10,437 nucleotides of DNA from JTS-RE9 sp964649195 (GTDB lineage Bacteria; Planctomycetota; Phycisphaerae; Phycisphaerales; Phycisphaeraceae). The notes under the pieces are model-generated. The model was not told the origin of the DNA. It did no database searches and worked only from the letters and a program-made list of their open reading frames with translations. A program made the position numbers and the translations under genes. The stretch's first letter is position 1; every line of letters begins with the position of its first letter. Positions 1-7,236 of this stretch are shown piece by piece. The stretch spans positions 1-10,437 of the forward strand of contig CAZYPK010000177.1 in the NCBI GenBank assembly GCA_964649195.1. The letters are read 5' to 3'.

Positions 1-250
1 ATGTAAGTGCGCTGTGGGCACGGACTTACGGTGATGGCGCAAAATCCTGCTCCCCAGGGGAGAGGGCGGGGCACACATCTTTCATACGGTCCGCTATCCG
101 TTCCATCACACGCATCTTCTAACCTTGCATTTCATCGAGAGGAATGATTGCCTCTCGTCTCGCCTCATCCTCCCCGTTCGTATCCCACCTTTTTGTATCC
201 CACCTTTGTTGTGTTGTGTAAACAGTCAAACATTTTTGAAAGGAAGACTC
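1..250. other. Intergenic leader before the PEP-CTERM gene
   Basis: I find no convincing gene here. The reading frame of the downstream gene stays open back to an ATG at 125, but the 42 residues this would add do not resemble a signal peptide. A good start with a ribosome site lies at 251. A GC-rich dyad (CTCCCC/GGGGAG) sits near 50-62. No confident promoter boxes were recognised. Confidence 0.6.
181..207 (+). repeat. Short tandem duplication in the leader
   Basis: TATCCCACCTTT occurs at 181-192 and again at 196-207, a 15-base period. The copies diverge after the twelfth base. The duplication lies about 45 bases upstream of the start codon at 251. It may be slippage or a regulatory direct repeat; the sequence does not decide. 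Confidence 0.6.
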
Positions 251-1663
251 ATGGAGATTCAGAGACAAGCGTTGTTCGCCGGTGCGATCGCGGTTCTGTT
301 TTTTGCCGCCGGCGGGGCATCGGGGGCGCTGGTCACATGGAACGGCGTCAACGGCGACTACAACACCGGCTCAAACTGGAGTTCGGCGGCGGTTCCCGCC
401 GCAACCGATGATGCGGTGCTCAACAGCGGCACCGCCACGCGAAGCAGCGGCGGCACCCTGGCGATTAACACAGGTTCCATCAGCGTGCTGGGCACCGCTT
501 CGCTGGCCAATGCCACCGGGCAATTTCATGTCAACGGCACAGCGGTGGACCCGGGCGAAGTGACCGTCAACACGCTGGGCAGCCTCACCATGGTCGATCG
601 TATGCTCGTCGGCCAAGCCGCAGGCAACACCGGCCTCTTCACCCTGACCAGCGGCACCGTCGCCAACACCAGCCAGTATGCCATCGTCGGCGGCCAGGGC
701 ACGGGCACCTTCACCCAGAACGGCGGTGTCTTCAACGCCACCAACCTGCGCGGCTTCTTCCTCGGTGACAGCCTCGGTGCCACCGGCCACTACACGCTCA
801 ACAACGGCACCCTCAACGCCACGGTCGGCGGCGAACTCAGCGGGACATCCATTAGCATTGGGCAGAACGGCACGGGGCACTTCACGCAGAACGGCGGCCT
901 GCTTCAGGTCCAGGGACGCGCCGGCGTGAACGATGTCCGCTACTACCTCAACAACAATGCCGCCAATTCCTCCACCCACACCATGAACGGCGGCACCGCC
1001 AACTTCTCCAACCTCCAATATTTCGTCATCGGACGCTTCGGCACCGGCACCTTCACCCTCAACGATGGCGACCTTTCCATCGCCTTCAGCAACACCGGGG
1101 CCAACACCATCGCCATCGTCGGCGATCAGACCGGCGCCACCGGCATCCTCAACGTCCACGGCGGCAGCTTCACCGTCAATGCCGGCGGCAGCACCACCTA
1201 TCAGAACCTGCTCACTGTCGGCGCCGGCGGCAACGGCACCGTCAACCAGACCGCCGGTCTCGTCAGCGTTGAGCGCAATGTCCTGCTCGCCCAGAGCGCC
1301 GCCGTCACCGGCATCTACAACCTCAGCGGCGGCGAACTGAGCATCGAAGGCAACCTCATCCTCGGCCCCGGCCAGGCCACCTTCAACATGTTCGCCGGCC
1401 TGCTCGAAACCGACGCCATCATCAACACGCTGGGCGCCGGCCAGTTCAACTACGCCGGCGGCACCATCATCCTCGAAGGCGATCAGCAGACCGTGGTCGA
1501 TCAGGCATGGTTCGACGCCTCCACGGAATACACCGTCCGGTATGACGCCCTGGCCGATGTCACCATCATCACCAATGTGGTGCCTGAGCCGGCGAGCGTC
1601 ACGCTGTTCTCCGCAGCAGCGCTGATGCTGGGGCTGCGCCGCAGGCGGGCGGTGGTCGCCTGA
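251..1663 (+). CDS. Secreted beta-repeat protein with PEP-CTERM sorting tail
   Basis: A 470-residue protein exported through Sec and probably processed at the C-terminus by an exosortase encoded elsewhere. Residues 1-25 form a signal peptide: a charged start, a hydrophobic stretch, then GGASGA. Residues 28-440 are rich in Gly, Thr and Asn and carry irregular beta-strand repeats of the type G-x-x-G-T-G-T-F-T-x-N-x-G, for example near 148-160, 204-217 and 264-272. These resemble the repeats shared by PEP-CTERM and type V secretion proteins, which suggests a beta-solenoid. The tail has VPEP at 444-447, a hydrophobic segment to about 462, and RRRR at 463-466, the standard PEP-CTERM arrangement. 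The ATG at 251 is chosen because AAGGAAG lies just upstream and the signal peptide begins there. The role is probably extracellular or at the cell surface; a specific function cannot be read from the sequence. Confidence 0.88.
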   Translation: MEIQRQALFAGAIAVLFFAAGGASGALVTWNGVNGDYNTGSNWSSAAVPAATDDAVLNSGTATRSSGGTLAINTGSISVLGTASLANATGQFHVNGTAVDPGEVTVNTLGSLTMVDRMLVGQAAGNTGLFTLTSGTVANTSQYAIVGGQGTGTFTQNGGVFNATNLRGFFLGDSLGATGHYTLNNGTLNATVGGELSGTSISIGQNGTGHFTQNGGLLQVQGRAGVNDVRYYLNNNAANSSTHTMNGGTANFSNLQYFVIGRFGTGTFTLNDGDLSIAFSNTGANTIAIVGDQTGATGILNVHGGSFTVNAGGSTTYQNLLTVGAGGNGTVNQTAGLVSVERNVLLAQSAAVTGIYNLSGGELSIEGNLILGPGQATFNMFAGLLETDAIINTLGAGQFNYAGGTIILEGDQQTVVDQAWFDASTEYTVRYDALADVTIITNVVPEPASVTLFSAAALMLGLRRRRAVVA

Positions 1664-1714
1664 TTGCGAATGCGACGCCTGGCGCGTTCGAGTTCCACCG
1701 CCCAAGGTGCGCAT

Positions 1715-1762
1715 GACCACCCTTGAGGCTGCCCGCCTCCGCGACTCGTTGAGTCGCGGCTC
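1715..1762 (-). repeat. Dispersed stem-loop repeat, copy 1
   Basis: On the minus strand this reads as a stem-loop CCGCGACTC-AAC-GAGTCGCGG with flanking GAG/GAG (1737-1762). A 7-base spacer and the box GCCTCAAGGGTGGTC (1715-1729) follow. The same stem, spacer length and box (one base different) recur at 10210-10257. The design resembles REP-type intergenic elements. It lies between the PEP-CTERM and pseudopilin genes. Confidence 0.8.
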
Positions 1763-1777
1763 GGATCAAACATCGCA

Positions 1778-1829
1778 GGCGTCATGGCGTGAAGGAGGCG
1801 AAGTTCACTCCCTCGTCATGACGCCTTTT
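1778..1829 (+). terminator. Terminator-like hairpin after the PEP-CTERM gene
   Basis: GGCGTCATG (1778-1786) is the exact reverse complement of CATGACGCC (1817-1825). A second pair, GTGAA/TTCAC (1789-1793 with 1804-1808), lies inside, with an asymmetric bulge. TTTTC follows the stem directly. This fits a Rho-independent terminator for the upstream gene, although the T run is short and the loop large. The next gene starts only 20 bases later, so it could also act as a leader structure for the pseudopilin. Confidence 0.5.
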
Positions 1830-1848
1830 CATTCCGGGAACTTTCCTT

Positions 1849-2706
1849 ATGCCGCAACTTCCTCCGAAACATCAACAGCATCTTTCCGGCCTCGGCTTCA
1901 CCATTCCCGAACTGCTTGCCGTGGTGGCGGTGATCGTCATCATCATCTCCATCCTGCTGCCCAACTTCGGATCGGCGCGGGAGACGACCCGGCTGATGAC
2001 CTGCCTGTCGAACCAACGGCAAATGGCGATGGCGACGCGGTCATTCTCCGTCGAGCAGCGCGGGCGCGTGCCCATCGGGGGACGCATCTTCTCCGATGGT
2101 GCGGGCCGGGACACCGACTACAACGGCATCCCCACCTTCGCCGACGGCGGCGGCCGGCAGCCGCTGCCTTATCCGGCCGCGCTGGGGCGATACATGGAGG
2201 CGCCGATCCCCACCACCAATCGCGCCGCCATGACCGCGGCGATGGAGGATGAAAAGATCATGCGGTATTTCCGCTGTCCTTCGCACAAGGACCCGATCAC
2301 CGTGCGCACCCTGCGCATCGACCGCGCCAACTGGGAGGCGCCTTACGCGATGTCGAGCTACGGCTTCAACGAAAACCTGATGGGCTTCGACGGCAGCGAC
2401 CTTCGGCTGTACGGCTTCACCCGCCGGATACGCACGCCCGCATCGAACATCATGCTTTTCGCCGACGCCAAGCGACGCAACCAGTCGGGCGTCACCGCAG
2501 ACTGGGTGACCTACATCGCCGCCGTCGCCGATGCGACGTTCGAGAATGTGCGAACCGATTCCGGTGCGACCGGAAGCACCGTGCTGCCTGAGTCGAGCCG
2601 GCATCAGAATCGCGTCAACATCAGCTACATCGACGGCCACGCGACGACGCACGCGATCGAGACGAAATCACTCATCGATGTGTGGCTGAGCAAGGGACTC
2701 AAATGA
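1849..2706 (+). CDS. Type II secretion pseudopilin-like protein, H-X9-DG family
   Basis: A 285-residue membrane-anchored pseudopilin-like protein of the kind that is numerous in planctomycetes. A 16-residue basic leader ends in Gly16, followed by FTIPE, so cleavage by prepilin peptidase would leave Phe at +1 and Glu21 at the conserved +5. Residues 22-38 are one hydrophobic helix (LLAVVAVIVIIISILLP). The C-terminal part carries His252 then nine residues then Asp262-Gly263, the H-X9-DG signature of this prepilin-processing-associated family. The middle is a soluble domain with scattered Cys (51, 143). No Shine-Dalgarno site precedes the ATG. The start is fixed by the leader length. It probably acts in a type II secretion or pilus-like system whose main genes are elsewhere. 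Its substrate is unknown. Confidence 0.88.
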   Translation: MPQLPPKHQQHLSGLGFTIPELLAVVAVIVIIISILLPNFGSARETTRLMTCLSNQRQMAMATRSFSVEQRGRVPIGGRIFSDGAGRDTDYNGIPTFADGGGRQPLPYPAALGRYMEAPIPTTNRAAMTAAMEDEKIMRYFRCPSHKDPITVRTLRIDRANWEAPYAMSSYGFNENLMGFDGSDLRLYGFTRRIRTPASNIMLFADAKRRNQSGVTADWVTYIAAVADATFENVRTDSGATGSTVLPESSRHQNRVNISYIDGHATTHAIETKSLIDVWLSKGLK

Positions 2707-2713
2707 AGCGAGC

Positions 2714-2730
2714 CGGGGCGTATCGCCCCG
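2714..2730. terminator. Hairpin between convergent genes
   Basis: CGGGGCG (2714-2720), loop TAT, CGCCCCG (2724-2730) is a perfect 7-bp stem in the 36-base gap between the pseudopilin stop and the fabF stop. Its position suits a bidirectional terminator. The downstream T content is modest (ATTGATTTGATC on the plus side), so termination is inferred from placement as much as from sequence. Confidence 0.6.
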
Positions 2731-2742
2731 ATTGATTTGATC

Positions 2743-3999
2743 TCATATCTTCCCGAACACCAGCGCCACGTTGTGCCCGCCGAAACCGAAGGAGTTGGAC
2801 ATGGCGTAGCGCACGCCTGGGCCGCCGATTTCCCGCGCGGTGTTGGGCACGTAGTCCAGGTCGCATTCCTCATCGGGGTTTTCGAGGTTGATCGTGGGCG
2901 GGATCATGTTCGTCTGGATCGCCTTGGCGGCGATGATCGCCTCGATGCCGCCTGATGCGCCCAGCAGGTGGCCGGTCATCGATTTGGTGGAGGAGACGGG
3001 GATTTTGTAGATGGTGTCGCTGAAAAGGCGTTTCATGGCGCGGGTCTCGGCCTTGTCACCGAGGCCGGTGGAGGTGCCGTGGGCGTTGATGTAGGAGAGC
3101 TGATCGAGGTTCAGACCGGCATCGTGCATGGCGCGATCCATGGCGAAGGCTGCGCCCTTGCCTTCTTCATCGGGCGCGGTGATGTGCGAGCCATCGGCGG
3201 ACTGGCCGTAGCCGAGCACTTCGGCGTAGATGTTGGCGCCGCGTTTTTTCGCATGTTCGTATTCTTCGAGCACCAGGATGCCCGCGCCCTCGGCCAGCAG
3301 GAAGCCGTCGCGGTCCTTGTCAAAAGGACGGCTGGCGGCGGCGGGGTCATCATTGCGGGTCGAGAGGGCGCGCAGGGCGACGAAGCAGGCCAGCCCCAGC
3401 GGGGTGAGCGCCGCCTCGGAGCCGCCGGTGATCATGACATCCGCCACCCCATGCCGAATCGCCGCCGCCGCTTCACCGATGGCGTGCGCGGCCGAGGCGC
3501 AGGCGGTGGTGACGGCGGAGTTGGGTCCGTGCAGGTGATAGTGAATGGCGATGTTGCCGCTGCCGGCGTTGCACATGAGCTTGGGCACCATGAACGGGCT
3601 GACGCGGGTGGGCCCTTTGCTGAGCATCTTGGCGTGGCCTTCCTCGAACTCCTCGATGCCGCCGATGCCTGATCCGATGATCGCGCCGCAGCGCCAGGTG
3701 TCTTCCCTGGCGAAGTCGAGGCCCGAATCGTTGACCGCATCGATCGCTCCCGACAGGGCGAACTGGGCGAAGCGATCGAGCCGTTTGGCGTCGCGGCGGT
3801 CCAGGTGCGGGCCGCCTTCCCAGTGGGAGACTTCGCCGCCGATTTTCGAGGGATACTCGGCGGTGTCGAACTTGGTGATTCTGCTGATGCCTGACTTGCC
3901 GGCCAGCAGATCGCTCCACACCTGGGGCACGGAAAGGCCCAGACTGGTAACCCAGCCAAGACCGGTGACAACGACGCGACGGCGAGAGTTGGGGGTCAT
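2743..3999 (-). CDS. fabF: 3-oxoacyl-ACP synthase II (KAS II)
   Basis: A 418-residue cytoplasmic condensing enzyme that joins malonyl-ACP to a growing acyl-ACP in type II fatty-acid elongation. The thiolase-fold catalytic set is complete: Cys167 in TACASA, His307 in INAHGTST, Lys339 in SSTKSMTGH and His344 in TGHLLGASG. The Gly-rich end (NSFGFGGHNVALVF) is also typical. Length matches the family (about 410). The frame stays open upstream to 4092, but the ATG at 3999 is chosen because RRRVVVTGLG follows at once, as in homologues. No clear Shine-Dalgarno site is seen. It is the last gene of the lipid cluster, 163 bases after acpP, and the gap holds hairpins that may separate its expression from that of acpP. 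Confidence 0.96.
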   Translation of the reverse strand: MTPNSRRRVVVTGLGWVTSLGLSVPQVWSDLLAGKSGISRITKFDTAEYPSKIGGEVSHWEGGPHLDRRDAKRLDRFAQFALSGAIDAVNDSGLDFAREDTWRCGAIIGSGIGGIEEFEEGHAKMLSKGPTRVSPFMVPKLMCNAGSGNIAIHYHLHGPNSAVTTACASAAHAIGEAAAAIRHGVADVMITGGSEAALTPLGLACFVALRALSTRNDDPAAASRPFDKDRDGFLLAEGAGILVLEEYEHAKKRGANIYAEVLGYGQSADGSHITAPDEEGKGAAFAMDRAMHDAGLNLDQLSYINAHGTSTGLGDKAETRAMKRLFSDTIYKIPVSSTKSMTGHLLGASGGIEAIIAAKAIQTNMIPPTINLENPDEECDLDYVPNTAREIGGPGVRYAMSNSFGFGGHNVALVFGKI

Positions 4000-4064
4000 G
4001 AAAGAGATTCGGAAGGCGGACCAGTGCCGCAGGCGAGCGGAAGCGGGGACGTTCAATAGGGAAA

Positions 4065-4090
4065 GCGGCGCGATCGAATGACCGCGCCGC
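4065..4090. other. Hairpin in the acpP-fabF gap
   Basis: GCGGCGCG (4065-4072) and CGCGCCGC (4083-4090) make a perfect 8-bp GC stem with a 10-base loop. It lies 66 bases upstream of the fabF start and has no T run. It may be an mRNA processing or stability element between acpP and fabF. Confidence 0.5.
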
Positions 4091-4138
4091 ATCGGCGGGC
4101 TGAAGCGGGAACCGGGGCAGGGAACAAAGTCGCCTGCC

Positions 4139-4169
4139 GGCCGCCCAAGGGGGCGGGCCTGATCAGGCC
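4139..4169 (-). terminator. Stem-loops at the acpP stop codon
   Basis: A perfect 14-bp palindrome GGCCTGATCAGGCC (4156-4169) contains the acpP stop codon. Directly after it on the minus strand come CCGCCC and GGGCGG around a CCTT loop. No T tract follows, so full termination is unlikely. Attenuation or 3' protection of a highly expressed acpP message is a reasonable inference. Confidence 0.4.
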
Positions 4170-4420
4170 TGGCCGGCCTTGTTCAGGTGTTCCTTGATGA
4201 AGTCGATCGCCTGGCCGACGGTCTGGATCTTCTCGGCATCTTCATCGGGGATCGAGGTTTCAAACTCGTCCTCGAATTCCATGACGAGCTCGACCGTGTC
4301 GAGACTGTCGGCATTGAGATCGTTCACGAAATGGGTCTCGCGATTGATCTCGCCTTTATCGACACCCATTTGCTCGGCCACGATGGCGATGACTTTTTCT
4401 TCGATTTCCTTGACGTCCAT
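4163..4420 (-). CDS. acpP: Acyl carrier protein
   Basis: An 85-residue acidic carrier protein that holds growing acyl chains on a 4'-phosphopantetheine arm during fatty-acid synthesis. The attachment motif ADSLDTVEL places the modified serine at residue 39. The length, the acidic helix II (VELVMEFEDEF) and the lack of cysteine fit housekeeping ACP rather than a polyketide carrier. The ATG at 4420 has the best ribosome site in the cluster (AGGAGAG, 8 bases upstream) and its own promoter at 4497-4525. It lies between fabG and fabF, the usual order. The 3' end carries stem-loops. Both points suggest it is expressed more strongly than its neighbours, which is known for ACP in other bacteria and is inferred here. 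Confidence 0.97.
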   Translation of the reverse strand: MDVKEIEEKVIAIVAEQMGVDKGEINRETHFVNDLNADSLDTVELVMEFEDEFETSIPDEDAEKIQTVGQAIDFIKEHLNKAGQA

Positions 4421-4428
4421 CGGACTGA

Positions 4429-4457
4429 CTCTCCTGGTGAGCCGGCCCCGCGGGCCG
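4429..4457 (-). promoter_or_regulatory. acpP ribosome site with leader hairpin
   Basis: On the minus strand AGGAGAG (4429-4435) sits 8 bases before the acpP ATG. Just upstream, CGGCCC and GGGCCG (4443-4457) form a 6-bp stem with a 3-base loop. The hairpin leaves the ribosome site free and may help expose it. Confidence 0.65.
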
Positions 4458-4496
4458 AAGTTAAGGTTGCCTCAAACCGTCCACAAAGCAACACGG

Positions 4497-4525
4497 AATA
4501 TAGCGGCAGGAGGGTTCCCTGCCAA
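4497..4525 (-). promoter_or_regulatory. Candidate sigma-70-type promoter of acpP
   Basis: On the minus strand TTGGCA (4520-4525) and TATATT (4497-4502) are separated by exactly 17 bases. Each box differs from the TTGACA/TATAAT consensus at one base. The start point would fall near 4490 and give a leader of about 70 bases. The spacer and the edge of the -35 box hold an inverted repeat, GGCAGG (4505-4510) with CCTGCC (4518-4523), a possible operator. Confidence 0.68.
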
Positions 4526-4581
4526 GCCCGGCGATTGTACTCAAAGCGGCGAAAGGCACAAGTTGAAGGAACGGGAGGCGG

Positions 4582-4783
4582 GTTTCGGGTGTCGGGTGTC
4601 GGGTGTCGGATCAAGGCAGTATCAAGACCCATTGCAAAATGGCCAATATCCATTGCAAATTGCAAAGTGTGAAAGTACCTGCGCCACCTTGATGTTCATT
4701 TTTCAATTGGCAATAGCCATTTTGCAATCGTCTCTGCCTTCTCACCCCCGACACCCGACACCCGATACCCGACACCCGATTTT

Positions 4784-4784
<1 letters not shown>
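4582..4784. repeat. Heptamer-armed inverted repeat, acpP-fabG gap
   Basis: The left arm is four heptamers (GTTTCGG then three GTGTCGG, 4582-4609). The right arm is four reverse-complement heptamers (three CCGACAC and one CCGATAC, 4748-4775) plus a partial fifth reaching the fabG stop. Inside lies a second inverted pair: ATTGCAAAATGGC (4631-4643) is the exact reverse complement of 4716-4728. A further heptamer pair, TTGCAAA twice (4653-4666), sits in the loop. No coding sequence is apparent. The rest of the gap (4421-4581) is the acpP leader and promoter. Confidence 0.85.
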
Positions 4785-5536
<752 letters not shown>

Positions 5537-5542
5537 GGAAAA

Positions 5543-5701
5543 GTTCCGAGTTCCGAGTTCCGAGTTCCGAGTTCCGAGTTCCGAGTTCCGAGTTTCGAGT
5601 TTTTAGTTCCGAGGGGGAGGGTGACTTTGCAAGCTCGATGTTTTCACAAGCATCGATTCCGTTGTCTTTCAACTCGGAACTCGAAACTCGGAACCCGAAA
5701 C
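5543..5701. repeat. Heptamer-armed inverted repeat, fabG-fabD gap
   Basis: The left arm is ten uninterrupted heptamers (5543-5612): seven GTTCCGA, then GTTTCGA, GTTTTTA and GTTCCGA. The right arm (5674-5701) is TCGGAAC, TCGAAAC, TCGGAAC, CCGAAAC, the inverse of the same unit, with a degenerate TTTCAAC before it. The loop is about 54 bases. The element fills the gap almost completely, 6 bases from the fabG start and 6 bases from the fabD stop. Confidence 0.92.
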
Positions 5702-5707
5702 TTTGCC

Positions 5708-6676
5708 TTATTCCGGTTCCGCATGATTCTCCACCTTCGTCGCCTTATCAATCCTTCGCATCAGCCCCGTCAGCACCTTGCCCGGCGCCAGTTCCACAAA
5801 CTGCCCCGGCAGGTTCGAGATGGCATACTGCATCGACGATGACCAGCGCACCGGCGAAGTCAGTTGCTCGACCAGCCGTTGCTTGATCGACTTGATGTCG
5901 CCTTCGTGAGTGACTGCGGTGACGTTCGAGAGCACCGGGCAGCGCAGGGCGTCCCATTCGATCCGGTTCAGCGCTGTTGCGAGTTTCTCCGCCGCCGGCT
6001 GCATCAGCGGCGAGTGAAACGCGCCGGCCACCTTCAGCGCCGTCGCCCGCAGCCCCATCGCCTCGGCGACCTTCAGCGATCGTTCGCAGGCCGCCAGCGA
6101 ACCGCTGACGACGATCTGGCCCGGACAGTTGAGATTCGCAGGCACCATCACTTCGCCTTCGCCGCTTCCGGGGCCGCCTTCGAGCGACTTCTTGCAGAGG
6201 TCGATGGCCTGTTGTTCATCGGCGCCGATCAGCGCGACCATGCCCGAAGGCGTCGCATCCGCCGCGGCCTGCATCGCCTCGCCGCGCAGCTTCACCAGCG
6301 ACAGGCCGCTTTGAAAACCGAACGCACCCGCCAGATGCAGCGCGGTGAACTCGCCCAGGCTCAGCCCCGCCGTGGCGACCACCTTGCCGATCTTCCCTTG
6401 CTCGCTCAGCGCCCGGTGACAGGCCACGCTGGTGACATAGATCGCCACCTGCGCCTTGTCCGTCTTGTTCAGCTCCTCCTCCGGCCCTTCAAAGGCGATT
6501 TTGCTGATCGAATACCCCAGCGCCGCATCCGCTTCCGCAAAGGTGTCGGCGGCAACCTTAAACTTGTCCGCCCAGGCGCGGCCCATGCCCACATGCTGAG
6601 CGCCCTGCCCGGGGCACAGAAGAATTTGAGGATTGTTGTTCACGGTGATGAATCCGGTATCGGTCAAGCCGGACAT
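5708..6676 (-). CDS. fabD: Malonyl-CoA:ACP transacylase
   Basis: A 322-residue cytoplasmic transacylase that moves malonate from CoA to ACP to supply extender units for FabH and FabF. CPGQGAQ lies at 21-27, the nucleophile Ser106 in GLSLGEF, and the catalytic His221 in GAFHSPLM. NLNCPGQIVVSG (181-192) is also characteristic. Family length is about 310. The start is uncertain. The frame stays open to an ATG at 6796, but the added 40 residues come from a 12-base tandem repeat and a hairpin and look non-coding. The ATG at 6676 is preferred, and a GTG at 6643 would give a 311-residue form closer to homologues. None of these has a clear ribosome site. It follows the zinc-ribbon gene by nearly 190 bases, so it may have its own promoter. 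Confidence 0.94.
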   Translation of the reverse strand: MSGLTDTGFITVNNNPQILLCPGQGAQHVGMGRAWADKFKVAADTFAEADAALGYSISKIAFEGPEEELNKTDKAQVAIYVTSVACHRALSEQGKIGKVVATAGLSLGEFTALHLAGAFGFQSGLSLVKLRGEAMQAAADATPSGMVALIGADEQQAIDLCKKSLEGGPGSGEGEVMVPANLNCPGQIVVSGSLAACERSLKVAEAMGLRATALKVAGAFHSPLMQPAAEKLATALNRIEWDALRCPVLSNVTAVTHEGDIKSIKQRLVEQLTSPVRWSSSMQYAISNLPGQFVELAPGKVLTGLMRRIDKATKVENHAEPE

Positions 6677-6701
6677 GATAGGAAATTGCGGACGGATGTG
6701 C

Positions 6702-6770
6702 CCCCCGGATGCGCCCCCGGATGCGCCCCCGGATGTCGTGCCCCGATTTAGCCGTTCGCCTTGGCGAACG
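6702..6770. repeat. 12-base tandem repeat and hairpin upstream of fabD
   Basis: CCCCCGGATGCG occurs twice in tandem (6702-6725), followed by a third copy changed in its last two bases (6726-6737). Beyond it, CGTTCGCC (6753-6760) and GGCGAACG (6763-6770) form an 8-bp stem around TT. Because 12 is divisible by 3, the repeat would encode Gly-Gly-Ala-Ser units if translated with fabD. The rest of the zinc-ribbon/fabD gap (6677-6863) shows nothing else clear. Confidence 0.75.
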
Positions 6771-6863
6771 AAGACATTCTTTTTCACCGCCGTCATTTCA
6801 AATCATAGATAAACAGAAATCGGACACCAAGGCAATCGAATGGCGCCGGCCACGCCGTGGCGA

Positions 6864-7175
6864 TCACCCGATGCGAAACGGGTGCGTGCCGAAGATGCGC
6901 TGCATGAGGGTGAACCGTTTTCCGCAGTGCCCGCACCGGGCAGGCATGAAGCCCGGATTGTCGTGTCCGCATTCCCTGCAAACCATCGTTTTTCCGCTGC
7001 TGATCCGAAAAGTACGGTGTTCCGCCTCATCGATCACACCCGGCTTGGCCAGAACAAATCGTTTGCCGCATTCCGGGCACGTCGGCTTCGTCAGCGCGGT
7101 GACGTTGTACCCGCACCACGGGCAGGTCAGGCCGGAATCTTCGATCTCTTGGGACATGTATTGACTCTGTCGCAT
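6864..7175 (-). CDS. Small double zinc-ribbon protein
   Basis: A 103-residue protein with two similar halves, each holding a pair of CXXC knuckles: Cys18/21 with Cys33/36, and Cys66/69 with Cys81/84. Both second knuckles read C-x-x-C-G-K-R-F, so the halves probably arose by duplication of one zinc ribbon. There is no signal peptide, membrane segment or catalytic motif. Zinc binding is inferred from the cysteine pattern, and the function is not recognised; DNA, RNA or protein binding are all possible. The first ATG (7175) is used; an in-frame ATG at 7157 is an equal candidate. It follows the DUF433 gene and the toxin remnant and precedes fabD, so it belongs to the segment that interrupts the fatty-acid gene order. 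Confidence 0.8.
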   Translation of the reverse strand: MRQSQYMSQEIEDSGLTCPWCGYNVTALTKPTCPECGKRFVLAKPGVIDEAEHRTFRISSGKTMVCRECGHDNPGFMPARCGHCGKRFTLMQRIFGTHPFRIG

Positions 7176-7191
7176 GCCTGCACTTGGATGT

Positions 7192-7236
7192 TCACGAAGA
7201 GGCGACGCAGTGATCGAGGAAAAACCGCAGACTCAT
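7192..7236 (-). pseudogene. Truncated DUF5615-like (PIN-like) toxin remnant
   Basis: An ATG at 7236 overlaps the DUF433 stop as ATGA, the coupling expected for an antitoxin-toxin pair. It opens a frame reading MSLRFFLDHCVASS that ends at a TGA after 14 codons. The segment FFLDHCV matches the first strand and acidic residue (F-L-L/D-x-x-V) expected at the N-terminus of DUF5615 PIN-like proteins, the usual partners of DUF433. A full toxin would be about 110 residues. The zinc-ribbon start codon lies only 17 bases beyond the stop, so the rest has been deleted rather than shifted out of frame. The match is short and rests on position as well as sequence. Confidence 0.55.

Noticed and set aside
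125..250. N-terminal extension of the PEP-CTERM protein to the ATG at 125
   Set aside because: It would bury the signal peptide behind 42 unrelated residues, and the ATG at 251 has a proper ribosome site.
1688..1696. GTTCGAGTTCC near the end of the PEP-CTERM gene as a heptamer-array fragment
   Set aside because: Only about one and a half units are present, without an opposite arm. Chance similarity is likely.
371..1720. A 449-codon open frame antisense to the PEP-CTERM gene
   Set aside because: Its residues are a low-complexity Gly/Ala/Val/Asp mix that mirrors the GC-rich repeats of the real gene. It has no recognisable domain, while the plus strand has a signal peptide and sorting tail.
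1707..2252. Open frame overlapping the start of the pseudopilin gene
   Set aside because: It runs in another frame across the stem-loop repeat and the pilin leader with no coherent domain. The frame starting at 1849 has a complete pilin leader and H-X9-DG end.
5543..5612. Heptamer array read as protein (EFRVPSS-type repeats) or as a CRISPR array
   Set aside because: Period 7 has no stop in some frames, so it gives spurious repeat peptides. There are no spacers and units are far too short for CRISPR. Position directly at gene ends fits an intergenic element.
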